The translations under genes and the position numbers were made by a program. This document shows, piece by piece, positions 19,395 through 27,874 of a DNA stretch of 64,000 bases. The number at the start of each line of letters is the position of its first letter. Position 1 is the first letter of the stretch. The notes beneath the pieces were generated by a model that was given only the letters and a program-made list of their open reading frames with translations, was not told where the DNA came from and searched no databases. This DNA is from JAXDMU01 sp963762435. Its GTDB lineage: Bacteria > Pseudomonadota > Alphaproteobacteria > ATCC43930 > CGMCC-115725. The stretch lies in assembly GCA_963762435.1 (NCBI GenBank), contig CAVXLN010000008.1, positions 310,001-374,000 of the forward strand, written 5' to 3'.

Positions 19395-22230
19395 ATGACC
19401 GTCGATTACCGACCGACCGTTTTCCTGCCGCAAACCGATTTCCCGATGAAGGCCGAGCTGCCGAAACGCGAGCCCAAGCTGCTCGAGCGCTGGGCCGAGA
19501 TCGGGCTTTACCAGAAGCTGCGCGCGCAATCGCGCGGCCGGCCCAAATTCGTGCTCCATGACGGCCCGCCCTATGCCAATGGCGACATCCATGTCGGCAC
19601 GGCGCTCAACAAGATCCTCAAGGATCTGGTCGTCCGCTCGCAGCAGATGCTGGGCAAGGATGCGCCCTATGTGCCGGGCTGGGACTGCCACGGTCTGCCG
19701 ATCGAATGGAAGATCGAGGAGAAGTACCGGGCCGCCAAGAAGAACAAGGACGACGTGCCGATCGAGGAGTTCCGGCGCGAATGCCGGGCGTTTGCCGCCC
19801 ATTGGCTCGAGGTGCAGCAAATCCGAGTTCCGGCGCTTGGGCGGCATCGGCGATTGGGACAATCCCTACACGACCATGGATTTCCATGCCGAAGCGCGGA
19901 TCGTGCGCGAGATCGGCAAGTTCCTGATGAATGGCGGCCTCTATCGCGGCTCGAAGCCGGTGCTCTGGTCGGTCGTCGAGAAGACGGCGCTGGCCGAGGC
20001 CGAGGTCGAGTATCACGAGCATACATCGACCACTGTCTTCGTCCGCTTCCCGGTCGTCACCCCGTCTCAGCCGGCTCTCGCCGGCGCCAAGGTGGTGATC
20101 TGGACGACCACGCCCTGGACCATGCCGGGCAACCGCGCGATCGCTTATGGCACCGATTTCGACTATGTCGTGCTGCGCGTCGACCAGGCGGCCGAGGGCG
20201 GCCACGCGCTGCCGGGCGAGCGGCTGGTGCTGGCCGAAGCGCTCGTCCCGTCGGTCGTGGAGTCGACCGGCATCGCGGCCTGGACCGTCGAAGCCCGCCT
20301 CAAGGGCGCCGATCTCGCCGGCACGGTCGCCGCTCATCCGCTGCGCGGCCAAGGCTATGATTTCGATGTCCGGTTGCTGGCGGCCGATTTCGTCACGACC
20401 GAGGCCGGTACCGGCTTCGTCCATATCGCCCCCGGCCATGGCGAGGATGACTGGGAGCTCGGCGTCGCCAATGGCGTCGAGGTGCCGCAGACCGTCGATG
20501 GCGACGGCAGCTACTACCCTCACGTCCCGCTCTTCGCCGGCAAGCGCGTCTACACGCCCTACGGCAAGCCGGGCGACGCCAATCCGACCGTGATCGCGGC
20601 GCTGGACGCGGCCGGCGGCCTCCTCGCCCAGGGCACGCTGCTCCATTCCTACCCATGCTCCTGGCGGTCCAAGGCGCCGCTCATCTTCCGCAACACGCCG
20701 CAATGGTTCATCTCGCTCGAGACGACGGGCTTGCGCAAAGCGGCGCTCGACGCGATCGACGCCACCCGCTTCGTGCCGGACCAGGGCCGCAACCGCATCC
20801 GCTCGATGGTCGAGAACCGGCCCGACTGGTGCATCTCACGCCAGCGCGCCTGGGGTGTGCCGATCGCGATCTTTGTCGAGAAAGCGACCGGCAAACTGCT
20901 CTGCGATCAGAAGGTCATCGACCGGATCGCCGAAGCGGTCGAGGCCGAAGGGGCCGATGCCTGGTTCACCTCGCCGCCCGCTCGTTTCCTCGGGCCCGAC
21001 TACAAGTCCGAGGAGTATGAGCAGGTCACCGACATCGTCGATGTCTGGTTCGATTCGGGCTCGACCCACGCTTTCGTGCTCGAGGAGCGGCCGGAGCTGA
21101 AATGGCCGGCCGACCTCTATCTCGAAGGCTCGGATCAGCATCGCGGCTGGTTCCAATCCTCGCTCTTGGAATCCTGCGGCACGCGCGGCCGGGCACCGTT
21201 CGATGCGGTGCTGACGCACGGCTTCACGCTCGACGAGCAAGGCCGCAAGATGTCGAAGTCGCTCGGCAACACGGTCGATCCGATCGAGGTCACCGACCAG
21301 AGCGGCGCCGATATCCTGCGCCTCTGGGTCGCCGCGACCGACTATTACGAGGATCAGCGGATCGGCAAGAAGATCCTGGAATATCAGGTCGATATCTATC
21401 GCCGCCTGCGCTTCACGCTGCGCTATCTCCTGTCAGTGCTGCCGGGCTTCACCGATGCCGAGCGTGTCGAGCCGGCCGCGATGCCGCCGCTCGAGCGCTG
21501 GGTGCTGCACCGTTTGGCCGAGCTCGACAAGATCGTCAGGCAGAGCGTCGACAATTTCGACTTCCACACGATCTATACCGAGCTCCACAACTTCTGCGCG
21601 GTCGATCTCTCTGCCTTCTATTTCGACATCCGCAAGGACTCGCTCTATTGCGACCGGCCGGACGATCCGCGCCGGCGGGCGGCCCGCACCGTGCTCGACC
21701 GGGTCTTCGACTGCCTTGCCAAATGGCTGGCGCCGATCCTCTGCTTCACCGCCGAGGAAGCCTGGCTTTCGCGCTACGGCACAGGCCCGGAGAAGAGCGT
21801 CCATCTCGAGCTCTTCCCCGAGGTGCCGGATTCGTGGCTCGACCACGCCGCGGGCGAGCGCTGGGCACTGGTGCGCGATCTGCGCCGGGTCGTCACCGGC
21901 GCCATCGAGCTCGAGCGCGCGGCGAAGCGGCTGGGATCCAGCCTGCAGGCCGCGGTCACGATCCATGCCGAGCCGCGTTACATCGAAGCGCTTGCGGGGC
22001 TCGACCCGGCCGAGCTCTCGATCGTGTCGGAAGCCGTTCTGTCGGCCGAGCCCGCACCGGAAGGAGCCTTCGCGCTGCCGGAAGTGCCGGGTGTGGCCGC
22101 GATCGTGACCCCGGCCACGGGCGAGAAATGCCAGCGCTGCTGGCGCGTGCTGCCCGAGGTGACGGCGGCCAAGCACACCCATCCCGACCACCCGGATGTG
22201 TGCGACCGCTGCGCCGATGCCGTGACCTAA
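19395..22230 (+). CDS. ileS: Isoleucyl-tRNA synthetase (one-base frameshift)
   Basis: Charges tRNA-Ile with isoleucine. The HIGH-equivalent motif GDIHVG is at residues 63-68, GWDCHGLPIEWKIE is nearby, and KMSKS is in the C-terminal half of the catalytic core. The middle holds the editing domain (WTTTPWTMPGN), and the C-terminus has the zinc ribbon with four cysteines (KCQRCW, CDRCAD). The frame breaks at about 19815-19822. Removing one base from CAGCAAATCC joins HWLEVQ to a normal SEFRRLGGIGDWDNPY, giving 944 residues, the normal length. As the enzyme is essential and only one copy is visible, the extra base is most likely a sequence error. The stop overlaps a convergent GNAT gene by four bases. 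Confidence 0.94.
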
Positions 22231-22652
22231 AGCGTCTTGGTCATGAAGATCCGGCTGGTGCCGGGGGGATCGCACGGGATCTCGCCGAACCGGTGCCAGC
22301 CGTAACGCGCATAGAAGTCGGGCGCCTGGAAGCTGATCGTGTAGAGCAACGCCGAGCGGCAGCCGCGCTTGCGGCCTTCGGCCTCGAAGGTGGCCAGGAT
22401 CCTCGAGCCGATCCCCTGGCCGCGCAGGCTCTCGGGCAGATGGAAGAGATCGAGGAAGAGAAGGCCGAGCGACGACCGCCCGACGGCGCCGCCCAGCACG
22501 GCGCCGGTCTCCGGATCCCGGGCCAGCACGGAGAGCGGCTGATGATCGAGATAGCCCGCCATCCTCTCGTTATAGTCGGCCAGCCCGGCCTCGATGACCG
22601 CCTTGGCGGCCTCGTCCGGCGCCGAGGTGACGATGATATCAGGTGCCGCCAT
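22227..22652 (-). CDS. GNAT-family N-acetyltransferase
   Basis: 141 residues. The acetyl-CoA-binding motif A is LFHLPESLRGQGIGSRILATFE (pyrophosphate loop RGQGIG), and the C-terminal strand has SFQAPDFYARYGWHRFGE, the usual motif B region. The substrate is unknown. It occupies the position next to ileS, on the opposite strand, where signal peptidase II (lspA) is often found in related bacteria. It overlaps the ileS stop by four bases. Confidence 0.88.
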   Translation of the reverse strand: MAAPDIIVTSAPDEAAKAVIEAGLADYNERMAGYLDHQPLSVLARDPETGAVLGGAVGRSSLGLLFLDLFHLPESLRGQGIGSRILATFEAEGRKRGCRSALLYTISFQAPDFYARYGWHRFGEIPCDPPGTSRIFMTKTL

Positions 22653-22867
22653 GGGTTCCTCCGACCGCCAGTCTTCACTGCGGCCGCGAGGCGGTCAATC
22701 GGCCCGGCGTCGAACCTCTCGATTTCCGCGATGGAAGCTGGCATTGATGTCGCCCGGCGCAGCATGGGTGCGGCGATCTGTATCGGGACCGGCGTATCGC
22801 CACCCGGCGGCTTGCCCGCGGGTGCCAGATCGCCTAAGTAGTCGGCACTTTGAGGTTCGGGAGCGGC

Positions 22868-23428
22868 ATGATCAAGCGGGTGATCTTCGGTGCAGCAGCG
22901 ATGCTGGCACTTACCGGGTGCAGTGATCTCAGCAAGGCCTTGGGGCTGGTCAAGACACCGCCCGACGAGTTCACGGTGGTGCAGGGCTCGCCTCTGACCC
23001 TGCCGCCCGATTACGAGCTTCGGCCGCCGCGCAGCCCGTCCGACAAGCCGACCACGCCGACCACGACCGACAAGGCGCGGCAGATCGTGTTCCGCGTTGC
23101 CGACAACAAAGCGCAGATTCCACAGGGCGATTCCGGCCCGCTGACACCCGGCGAGCAGGTTCTGCTCGGCAAGGCAGGTGCGGCCGAGATCGATCCCACC
23201 ATCCGGCAGACGGTCGACAAGGAGACCGCCAAGGAGAATCAGCGCGACACCGGTTTCATCGACGGGCTCATGTTCTGGCATGACGACACGCCGCCCGACG
23301 AATCGCTCGATGCCGCGGGCGAGTCGCAGCGCTTGAGCGAGAATGCGGCGCTCAACAAGCCGGTGACCGAAGGCAGTTCACCCTTGATCGAGCGCACGCA
23401 CCGCTCGACGCTCGAGGATCTGTTCTGA
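22868..23428 (+). CDS. DUF3035 lipoprotein
   Basis: 186 residues starting at the ATG with ribosome site GGGAGCGGC; an upstream ATG at 22850 adds six residues. A lipoprotein signal ends in the lipobox LALTGC. The mature part is Pro-rich (PPDEFTVVQGSPLTLPPDYELRPP), which is diagnostic of DUF3035 beta-barrel-assembly-like lipoproteins found next to M16 peptidases in alphaproteobacteria. It should be a lipid-anchored periplasmic protein of the inner or outer membrane. It is the first gene of the DUF3035-M16-M16 unit and is separated from the next gene by eight bases. Molecular role is unknown. Confidence 0.88.
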   Translation: MIKRVIFGAAAMLALTGCSDLSKALGLVKTPPDEFTVVQGSPLTLPPDYELRPPRSPSDKPTTPTTTDKARQIVFRVADNKAQIPQGDSGPLTPGEQVLLGKAGAAEIDPTIRQTVDKETAKENQRDTGFIDGLMFWHDDTPPDESLDAAGESQRLSENAALNKPVTEGSSPLIERTHRSTLEDLF

Positions 23429-23436
23429 TCTCCCGC

Positions 23437-24849
23437 ATGTCCGTCCGGCGCGCGGCACTTCTGGTTTGGGCAGCCTTGGCCGCCCTGCTGCTGCCGCTTG
23501 CCGGCGCCGCCCTGGCGGCCGAGCCGATCTTCGGCCAGACCAGCTTCACACTGAAGAACGGGCTCGAGGTCGTGGTGGTGCCGAACCATCGCGCCCCGCT
23601 CGTCACGCAATGGCTCTGGTACAAGGTCGGCGGGGCGGATGAGGTGCGCGGCAAGTCCGGTGCGGCGCATTTCCTCGAACATCTGATGTTCAAGGGCACC
23701 AAGACCTTGAAGCCCAAGGAATTCTCCGCCCTCATCGCGCGCCAGGGCGGGCAGGAGAATGCCTATACCAGCTGGGACTACACGGCCTTCCATCAGAAGA
23801 TCGCGTCGAGCCAGCTCGAGCTGATCATGCGGCTCGAGTCCGACCGCATGCATAATCTCGTCTTCGATGAGAAGGAGCTCAATCCCGAGCGCGCCGTCGT
23901 GCTCGAGGAATGGGGCCTCCGCATCGGCAATGTGCCCTCGGCACTGCTCGACGAACAGGTCGAGACCTCGCTCTATCTCAACCACCCCTACCGCATCCCG
24001 GTGCTGGGCTGGACCGACGAGATCAAGACGCTCGGCGTTGCGGACGAGAAGCGCTTCTACGACACCTGGTACGCGCCCAACAACGCGGTGCTCATCATCG
24101 CCGGCGATGTCACGGTCGACCAGGTCAAGGCGCTGGCCGAGAAATATTACGGCTCGATCCCGTCCCATCCCGTGCCGGACCGCATCCGGGTGCAGGAACC
24201 GGGCCGCTCGGCCGACACGGTCGTGACGCTGCACCATCCGCGCGTGCGCACGCCCAGCTGGAGCCGCCGCTACCTGGCGCCGAGCTACCATGCCGGCGAG
24301 AAGGAGCATTCCTACGCGCTCGAGGTGCTGGCCGAGATCCTGGGCGGCGGCGCCAACAGCCGGCTCCATCACGCCTTGGTGCTCGATCAGCAGATCTCGG
24401 TCAGCGCCGGCGCCTTCTACTCGCCGAACCGGCTCGATCTCTCGACCTTCGGTTTCTATGCCACACCGCGCCCCGGCTCGACCGTCGAGGATATGGGCAA
24501 GGCCGTCGATGTCGTCGTAGAGAAACTGCTGAAGGACGGTGTCACCGCCGACGAGGTCTCCCGCGCCGAAGACCGCATCGTCACGGCCGCGCAATATGCC
24601 GAGGACAGTCTCGAGGAACCGGCGGAGATCATCGGCCGTACCCTCGCCACCGGCCAGACGCTGGGCGATCTCGATGCCTGGCCCGAGCGGATCAAGGCAG
24701 TGACGCCCGAACAGGTGATGGCAGCCGCCAAATTCGTGCTCGACGCCAAGCCCTCGGTCACCGGTCTTCTGCTGCCGGCCGATGCCGCGGCGGCCGCCCG
24801 TTTCCCGGCCCAGCCGGAAGCGCCGCCGCCTTCGGGGGAGATCCGCTGA
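23437..24849 (+). CDS. Exported M16 zinc peptidase, catalytic member of the pair
   Basis: 470 residues with a Sec signal peptide (about 1-28, ending ALAAEP). The inverted zinc motif HFLEH is at residues 78-82, with the third ligand Glu in RAVVLEEWG. The second M16 half-domain follows (C-terminal PSWSRRYLAPSY region). It resembles pitrilysin/processing-peptidase-type periplasmic proteases that degrade small peptides. The stop overlaps the start of the second M16 gene by one base (TGATG), so the two are likely made in equal amounts and form a heterodimer. Confidence 0.93.
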   Translation: MSVRRAALLVWAALAALLLPLAGAALAAEPIFGQTSFTLKNGLEVVVVPNHRAPLVTQWLWYKVGGADEVRGKSGAAHFLEHLMFKGTKTLKPKEFSALIARQGGQENAYTSWDYTAFHQKIASSQLELIMRLESDRMHNLVFDEKELNPERAVVLEEWGLRIGNVPSALLDEQVETSLYLNHPYRIPVLGWTDEIKTLGVADEKRFYDTWYAPNNAVLIIAGDVTVDQVKALAEKYYGSIPSHPVPDRIRVQEPGRSADTVVTLHHPRVRTPSWSRRYLAPSYHAGEKEHSYALEVLAEILGGGANSRLHHALVLDQQISVSAGAFYSPNRLDLSTFGFYATPRPGSTVEDMGKAVDVVVEKLLKDGVTADEVSRAEDRIVTAAQYAEDSLEEPAEIIGRTLATGQTLGDLDAWPERIKAVTPEQVMAAAKFVLDAKPSVTGLLLPADAAAAARFPAQPEAPPPSGEIR

Positions 24850-26192
24850 TGCGGAACGCCGCCTTCGCCGCTCTGGCACTCTTCCTGGGCCTGGCCGCCG
24901 CACCCGCCGGCGCCGTCACGGTCGAGACGGTGACAAGCCCCGGCGGCATCACCGCCTGGCTGGTCGAGGATCATACGCAAAAGGTCATCAGCCTCGATTT
25001 CTCGATGGAGGGCGGTGCCGCCAGCGATCCCAAGGACAAGACCGGGCTTGCCACCTTCGTCATGGGCCTGCTCGACGAGGGGGCCGGGCCTTATGATTCC
25101 GGCCAATATCAGGGCCGGCTCGAGGATCTCTCGGCCTCGGTCAGCTTCAATGCCAGCGAGGATCGGCTGCGCGGCTCGCTCAAGACGCTGTCGCCGACCC
25201 GTGACGAGGTGTTCGAGCTGTTGCGCCTCGGCCTCAACGAGCCGCATTTCGATCCGCCCGCGGTCGAGCGCGTGCGCGCCGAGATCCTGCAGGCGATCGA
25301 GGGTCAGCAGCAGAACCCGGATGCGCTGGCAGCACTCGCCTGGTTCAAGGCGCAGTTTCCGGATCATCCTTATGCCCGTTCGAGCTACGGCACCAAGGCC
25401 AGCGTCTCGGCGATCACGATCGACGAGCTCAAGGATTTCGCGCGCACCCGCCTCGGCCGCGACCATCTGTTGGTATCCGTGGTCGGCGACATCACCGCCG
25501 ATCAGCTGAAGCCGTTGCTCGACAAGACCTTCGGAGCATTGCCCGAGAAGGCGGTCGAGCCGGTGGTGCCGCCCGATGTGCTGCCGGTCGACGACGGCAA
25601 GATCCGCCTCATCCGCAAGCAAATCCCGCAAAGCGTCGTGATTTTCGGCGAGCATGGGATCGCGATCCACGACAAGGACGAATATGCGGCCTTGGTACTG
25701 AACCGCATCCTCGGTGGCGACCCCTTCAATTCGCGGCTCGGCAACGAGGTGCGCGAGAAGCGCGGCTTGGCATACTCGATCGGCACCGGGCTCGATCATC
25801 GCGACCATGTCGATCTGATCGAGGGCGATACGGGCACGAAACCCAGCTCGACGGTCGAGACGATCGACATCATCCGCGCCGAATGGGCCAAGCTGCGCGA
25901 TCATCCGCCGACGGCCCAGGAGATCGACGAGGCTAAGACCTACATCGCCGGTTCCTACACGGTTGGGCTCGATTCGACGGGCGCCATCGCCGGCCGCCTG
26001 CTCGGGCTGCAGGAAAACGGCTTTCCGCAGAATTATTTCGACCTTCGGCCGAAGCTGATCGCCGCCGTGACCTCCGAGGATGTGGCGCGCGTCGCCAAAC
26101 GGCTGCTCGATCCGGCCAAGCTCACTTTCGTCGTGGTCGGCGATCCGCCGGGGCTGAAACCGGACATTGTGCTGGAGCCCGCTTCCGAGTGA
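24849..26192 (+). CDS. Exported M16 peptidase-like protein lacking the zinc motif
   Basis: 447 residues with a signal peptide (ending PAGAVTVE). The position of the HxxEH zinc motif reads TGLATFVMGLLDEG, so both His ligands are missing. The substrate-binding Arg/Tyr segment of the C-terminal half (REKRGLAYSIGTG) is kept. This is the usual arrangement of M16 pairs, in which an inactive subunit with the Arg/Tyr motif completes the active site of the zinc-bearing subunit encoded immediately upstream. It is translationally coupled to that gene. Confidence 0.92.
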   Translation: MRNAAFAALALFLGLAAAPAGAVTVETVTSPGGITAWLVEDHTQKVISLDFSMEGGAASDPKDKTGLATFVMGLLDEGAGPYDSGQYQGRLEDLSASVSFNASEDRLRGSLKTLSPTRDEVFELLRLGLNEPHFDPPAVERVRAEILQAIEGQQQNPDALAALAWFKAQFPDHPYARSSYGTKASVSAITIDELKDFARTRLGRDHLLVSVVGDITADQLKPLLDKTFGALPEKAVEPVVPPDVLPVDDGKIRLIRKQIPQSVVIFGEHGIAIHDKDEYAALVLNRILGGDPFNSRLGNEVREKRGLAYSIGTGLDHRDHVDLIEGDTGTKPSSTVETIDIIRAEWAKLRDHPPTAQEIDEAKTYIAGSYTVGLDSTGAIAGRLLGLQENGFPQNYFDLRPKLIAAVTSEDVARVAKRLLDPAKLTFVVVGDPPGLKPDIVLEPASE

Positions 26193-26290
26193 GCCTCAGC
26201 GATGCGCGGATCCTTTGACCGCGCCGCCTTTATGGACGAGACGCACCTTCGTACTTCCCTGTTTTCTGATGGTTTCCTGATCGAGGTTCG

Positions 26291-26887
26291 ATGGCGTCCG
26301 CACCAAAATCAGAGCCGGATGCCGTGCCGAGTCTCGAGGACCGGCTGATAGCATCCGTGCGCGAGGCACGCAGCAAACGCTTCATCACGGCCTGGCTGCG
26401 CTGGCGTGGGACGCGCGCGCTGCCGCTCCGTTCCGCACTCGATCTCGCCGATGTGAAGCCGCTCCTGGCGCTCGTCATGCTGACCGAGGTGCGCGGCCCT
26501 GACGAGGTGCTGGTGCGCTTGGCCGGCAGCCAGCTTGGCGAGTATCTGGGCTACGAGCTGACCGGGCGCAATCTCCTGGCCTTCACCGTGCCGGCCGACC
26601 GGCCGCTGCGCAGCTACCGGTTCCTCCAGATGTCGGGAATGCCCTGCGGCTCCGTGTTCGAGCATCAGCATGTCATGCCGTCGGGCCGCGTGCTGCCGTC
26701 CGAGGTGGTGATCCTGCCGATCGATCCCGACGAGCCCGGCAAGCCGCGCGTGCTCATGCACAGCTTCGCGCCGCTGCGCGCCCGCTTCAAGCCGGGCCGC
26801 GGGCCGGACGGCCAGGAGATCCCGATCGGTCATCTCTTCCGCTTCCTCGACGTGGGCTTCGGCATGCCCGAGAGCACCGAGCCCTGA
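26291..26887 (+). CDS. PAS_5-domain protein
   Basis: 198 residues, no membrane segment. The pattern LRGPDEVLVRLAGSQLGEYLGYELTGRNLL, present as VRGPDEVLVRLAGS and GYELTGRNLL, is the PAS_5 (PF07310) signature common in Rhodospirillales. FVPADRP-like and PLRAR segments follow. Members are single-PAS proteins of unknown ligand with no output domain. The ribosome site is weak. It is probably monocistronic, lying between the M16 pair and a convergent small gene 9 bases away. Confidence 0.82.
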   Translation: MASAPKSEPDAVPSLEDRLIASVREARSKRFITAWLRWRGTRALPLRSALDLADVKPLLALVMLTEVRGPDEVLVRLAGSQLGEYLGYELTGRNLLAFTVPADRPLRSYRFLQMSGMPCGSVFEHQHVMPSGRVLPSEVVILPIDPDEPGKPRVLMHSFAPLRARFKPGRGPDGQEIPIGHLFRFLDVGFGMPESTEP

Positions 26888-26895
26888 TCGACCCG

Positions 26896-27150
26896 TCAGC
26901 GGCCGAGCGCTGCATCGATGGCCGACAGGAATGTCCGCTGCTCGGATTCGCTATTCACCGGATAGCGATCGAAGCCGTCGTGGGTCGTAAGATCGGCGAA
27001 CATACCCGCCGGATCTTCATGAAAATGAAGAAAGGCCTTCGATTTTCGATAGAAGATTCCGAGCCTCTTTTCCTTGATCCCTTCCTTCGCGCGGATCTGG
27101 TCGAGCAGCGCCGACAGCTGCTCCAGAGCGGCGGCGGTGGCATGTTTCAT
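26896..27150 (-). CDS. Small conserved hypothetical protein
   Basis: 84 residues from the ATG at 27150. It shows a pattern typical of a small conserved family: IKEKRLGIFYRKSKAFLHFH then EDPAGMFADL and FDRYPVNSESEQ. No function is known to me. The start overlaps the stop of the HAD hydrolase gene by four bases (ATGA), so it is translated from the same message. The upstream frame (to 27261) lies inside the HAD gene and is rejected. Confidence 0.75.
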   Translation of the reverse strand: MKHATAAALEQLSALLDQIRAKEGIKEKRLGIFYRKSKAFLHFHEDPAGMFADLTTHDGFDRYPVNSESEQRTFLSAIDAALGR

Positions 27151-27827
27151 GAGTGACCTCGCCCTCTTTCGTTCTCGAGCAACGCCGCAAGTGCCGCTGC
27201 ATCCGTTGCCACTGCGTCCGCGCCGGCGGCTTTGAGCACCGCCTCGTGGCCGGGCTGGCAATGGCTGCCGGCGGTGAAGCCCACCGCTCTCATGCCGGCC
27301 GCAGCGGCGGCCTCGATTCCCGGCACGCTATCCTCGATCACGGTGCAGCTTGTCGGCTCGGCACCCATGCGCGCTGCCGCATAGAGGAACAGATCCGGCG
27401 CGGGCTTGCCATGTTTGACCTCGCTGGCGCTGAAGATGTCGGAGCCGAAATAGTGGGCCAGGCCCGTCAGCTCGAGCGATCGGGCGATCCGGCTGGGACT
27501 GCTCGAGGAGGCGACGCAGCGCGGCCGATCGCCCAGCCCGTCGAGCACGGAAGCGATGCCCGGCACCGGCCGGAGCTCGGCCGCGAACGCGTCCAGCGTT
27601 ACCGCACGCACCCGCTCGGCCCAATCCGCCGGCAGCGCACGGCCCCAGAATTCCTCCAGCATCGCATTGGTATCCTTGCGGCTCCGTCCGACCGCGCGGC
27701 GGCAGAATTCATTATAGCCGATCGTATGGCCGATCTCTTTCAGCAGGCCGGTCTCGATCCGGCAGGCGATGGTTTCGCTGTCGACGAGCACGCCGTCGCA
27801 ATCGAAGATGATGAGGCCGCTACTCAT
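27147..27827 (-). CDS. HAD-superfamily hydrolase, phosphoglycolate-phosphatase/beta-phosphoglucomutase-like
   Basis: 226 residues. HAD motif I is FDCDGVLVDSE (nucleophile and acid Asp), motif II the Ser in VASSSSPSR, motif III Lys in KHGKPAPD, and motif IV VIEDSVPGIEAA. The cap is the small helical C1 type. The ATG at 27827 is chosen; a GTG five codons upstream is possible. The likely reaction is hydrolysis of a small phosphate ester or isomerisation of a sugar phosphate. It is transcribed with the downstream 84-residue gene and is divergent from mutL. Confidence 0.9.
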   Translation of the reverse strand: MSSGLIIFDCDGVLVDSETIACRIETGLLKEIGHTIGYNEFCRRAVGRSRKDTNAMLEEFWGRALPADWAERVRAVTLDAFAAELRPVPGIASVLDGLGDRPRCVASSSSPSRIARSLELTGLAHYFGSDIFSASEVKHGKPAPDLFLYAAARMGAEPTSCTVIEDSVPGIEAAAAAGMRAVGFTAGSHCQPGHEAVLKAAGADAVATDAAALAALLENERGRGHS

Positions 27828-27874
27828 GGGCGTTGGACTCACGCTAGGACACCAGATATTGTAGCTCTCCTATC

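Noticed and set aside
24849..26192. Loss of the zinc motif in the second M16 protein as a sign of gene decay
   Set aside because: Inactive partners of this kind are the norm in paired M16 genes, and the Arg/Tyr motif is intact.
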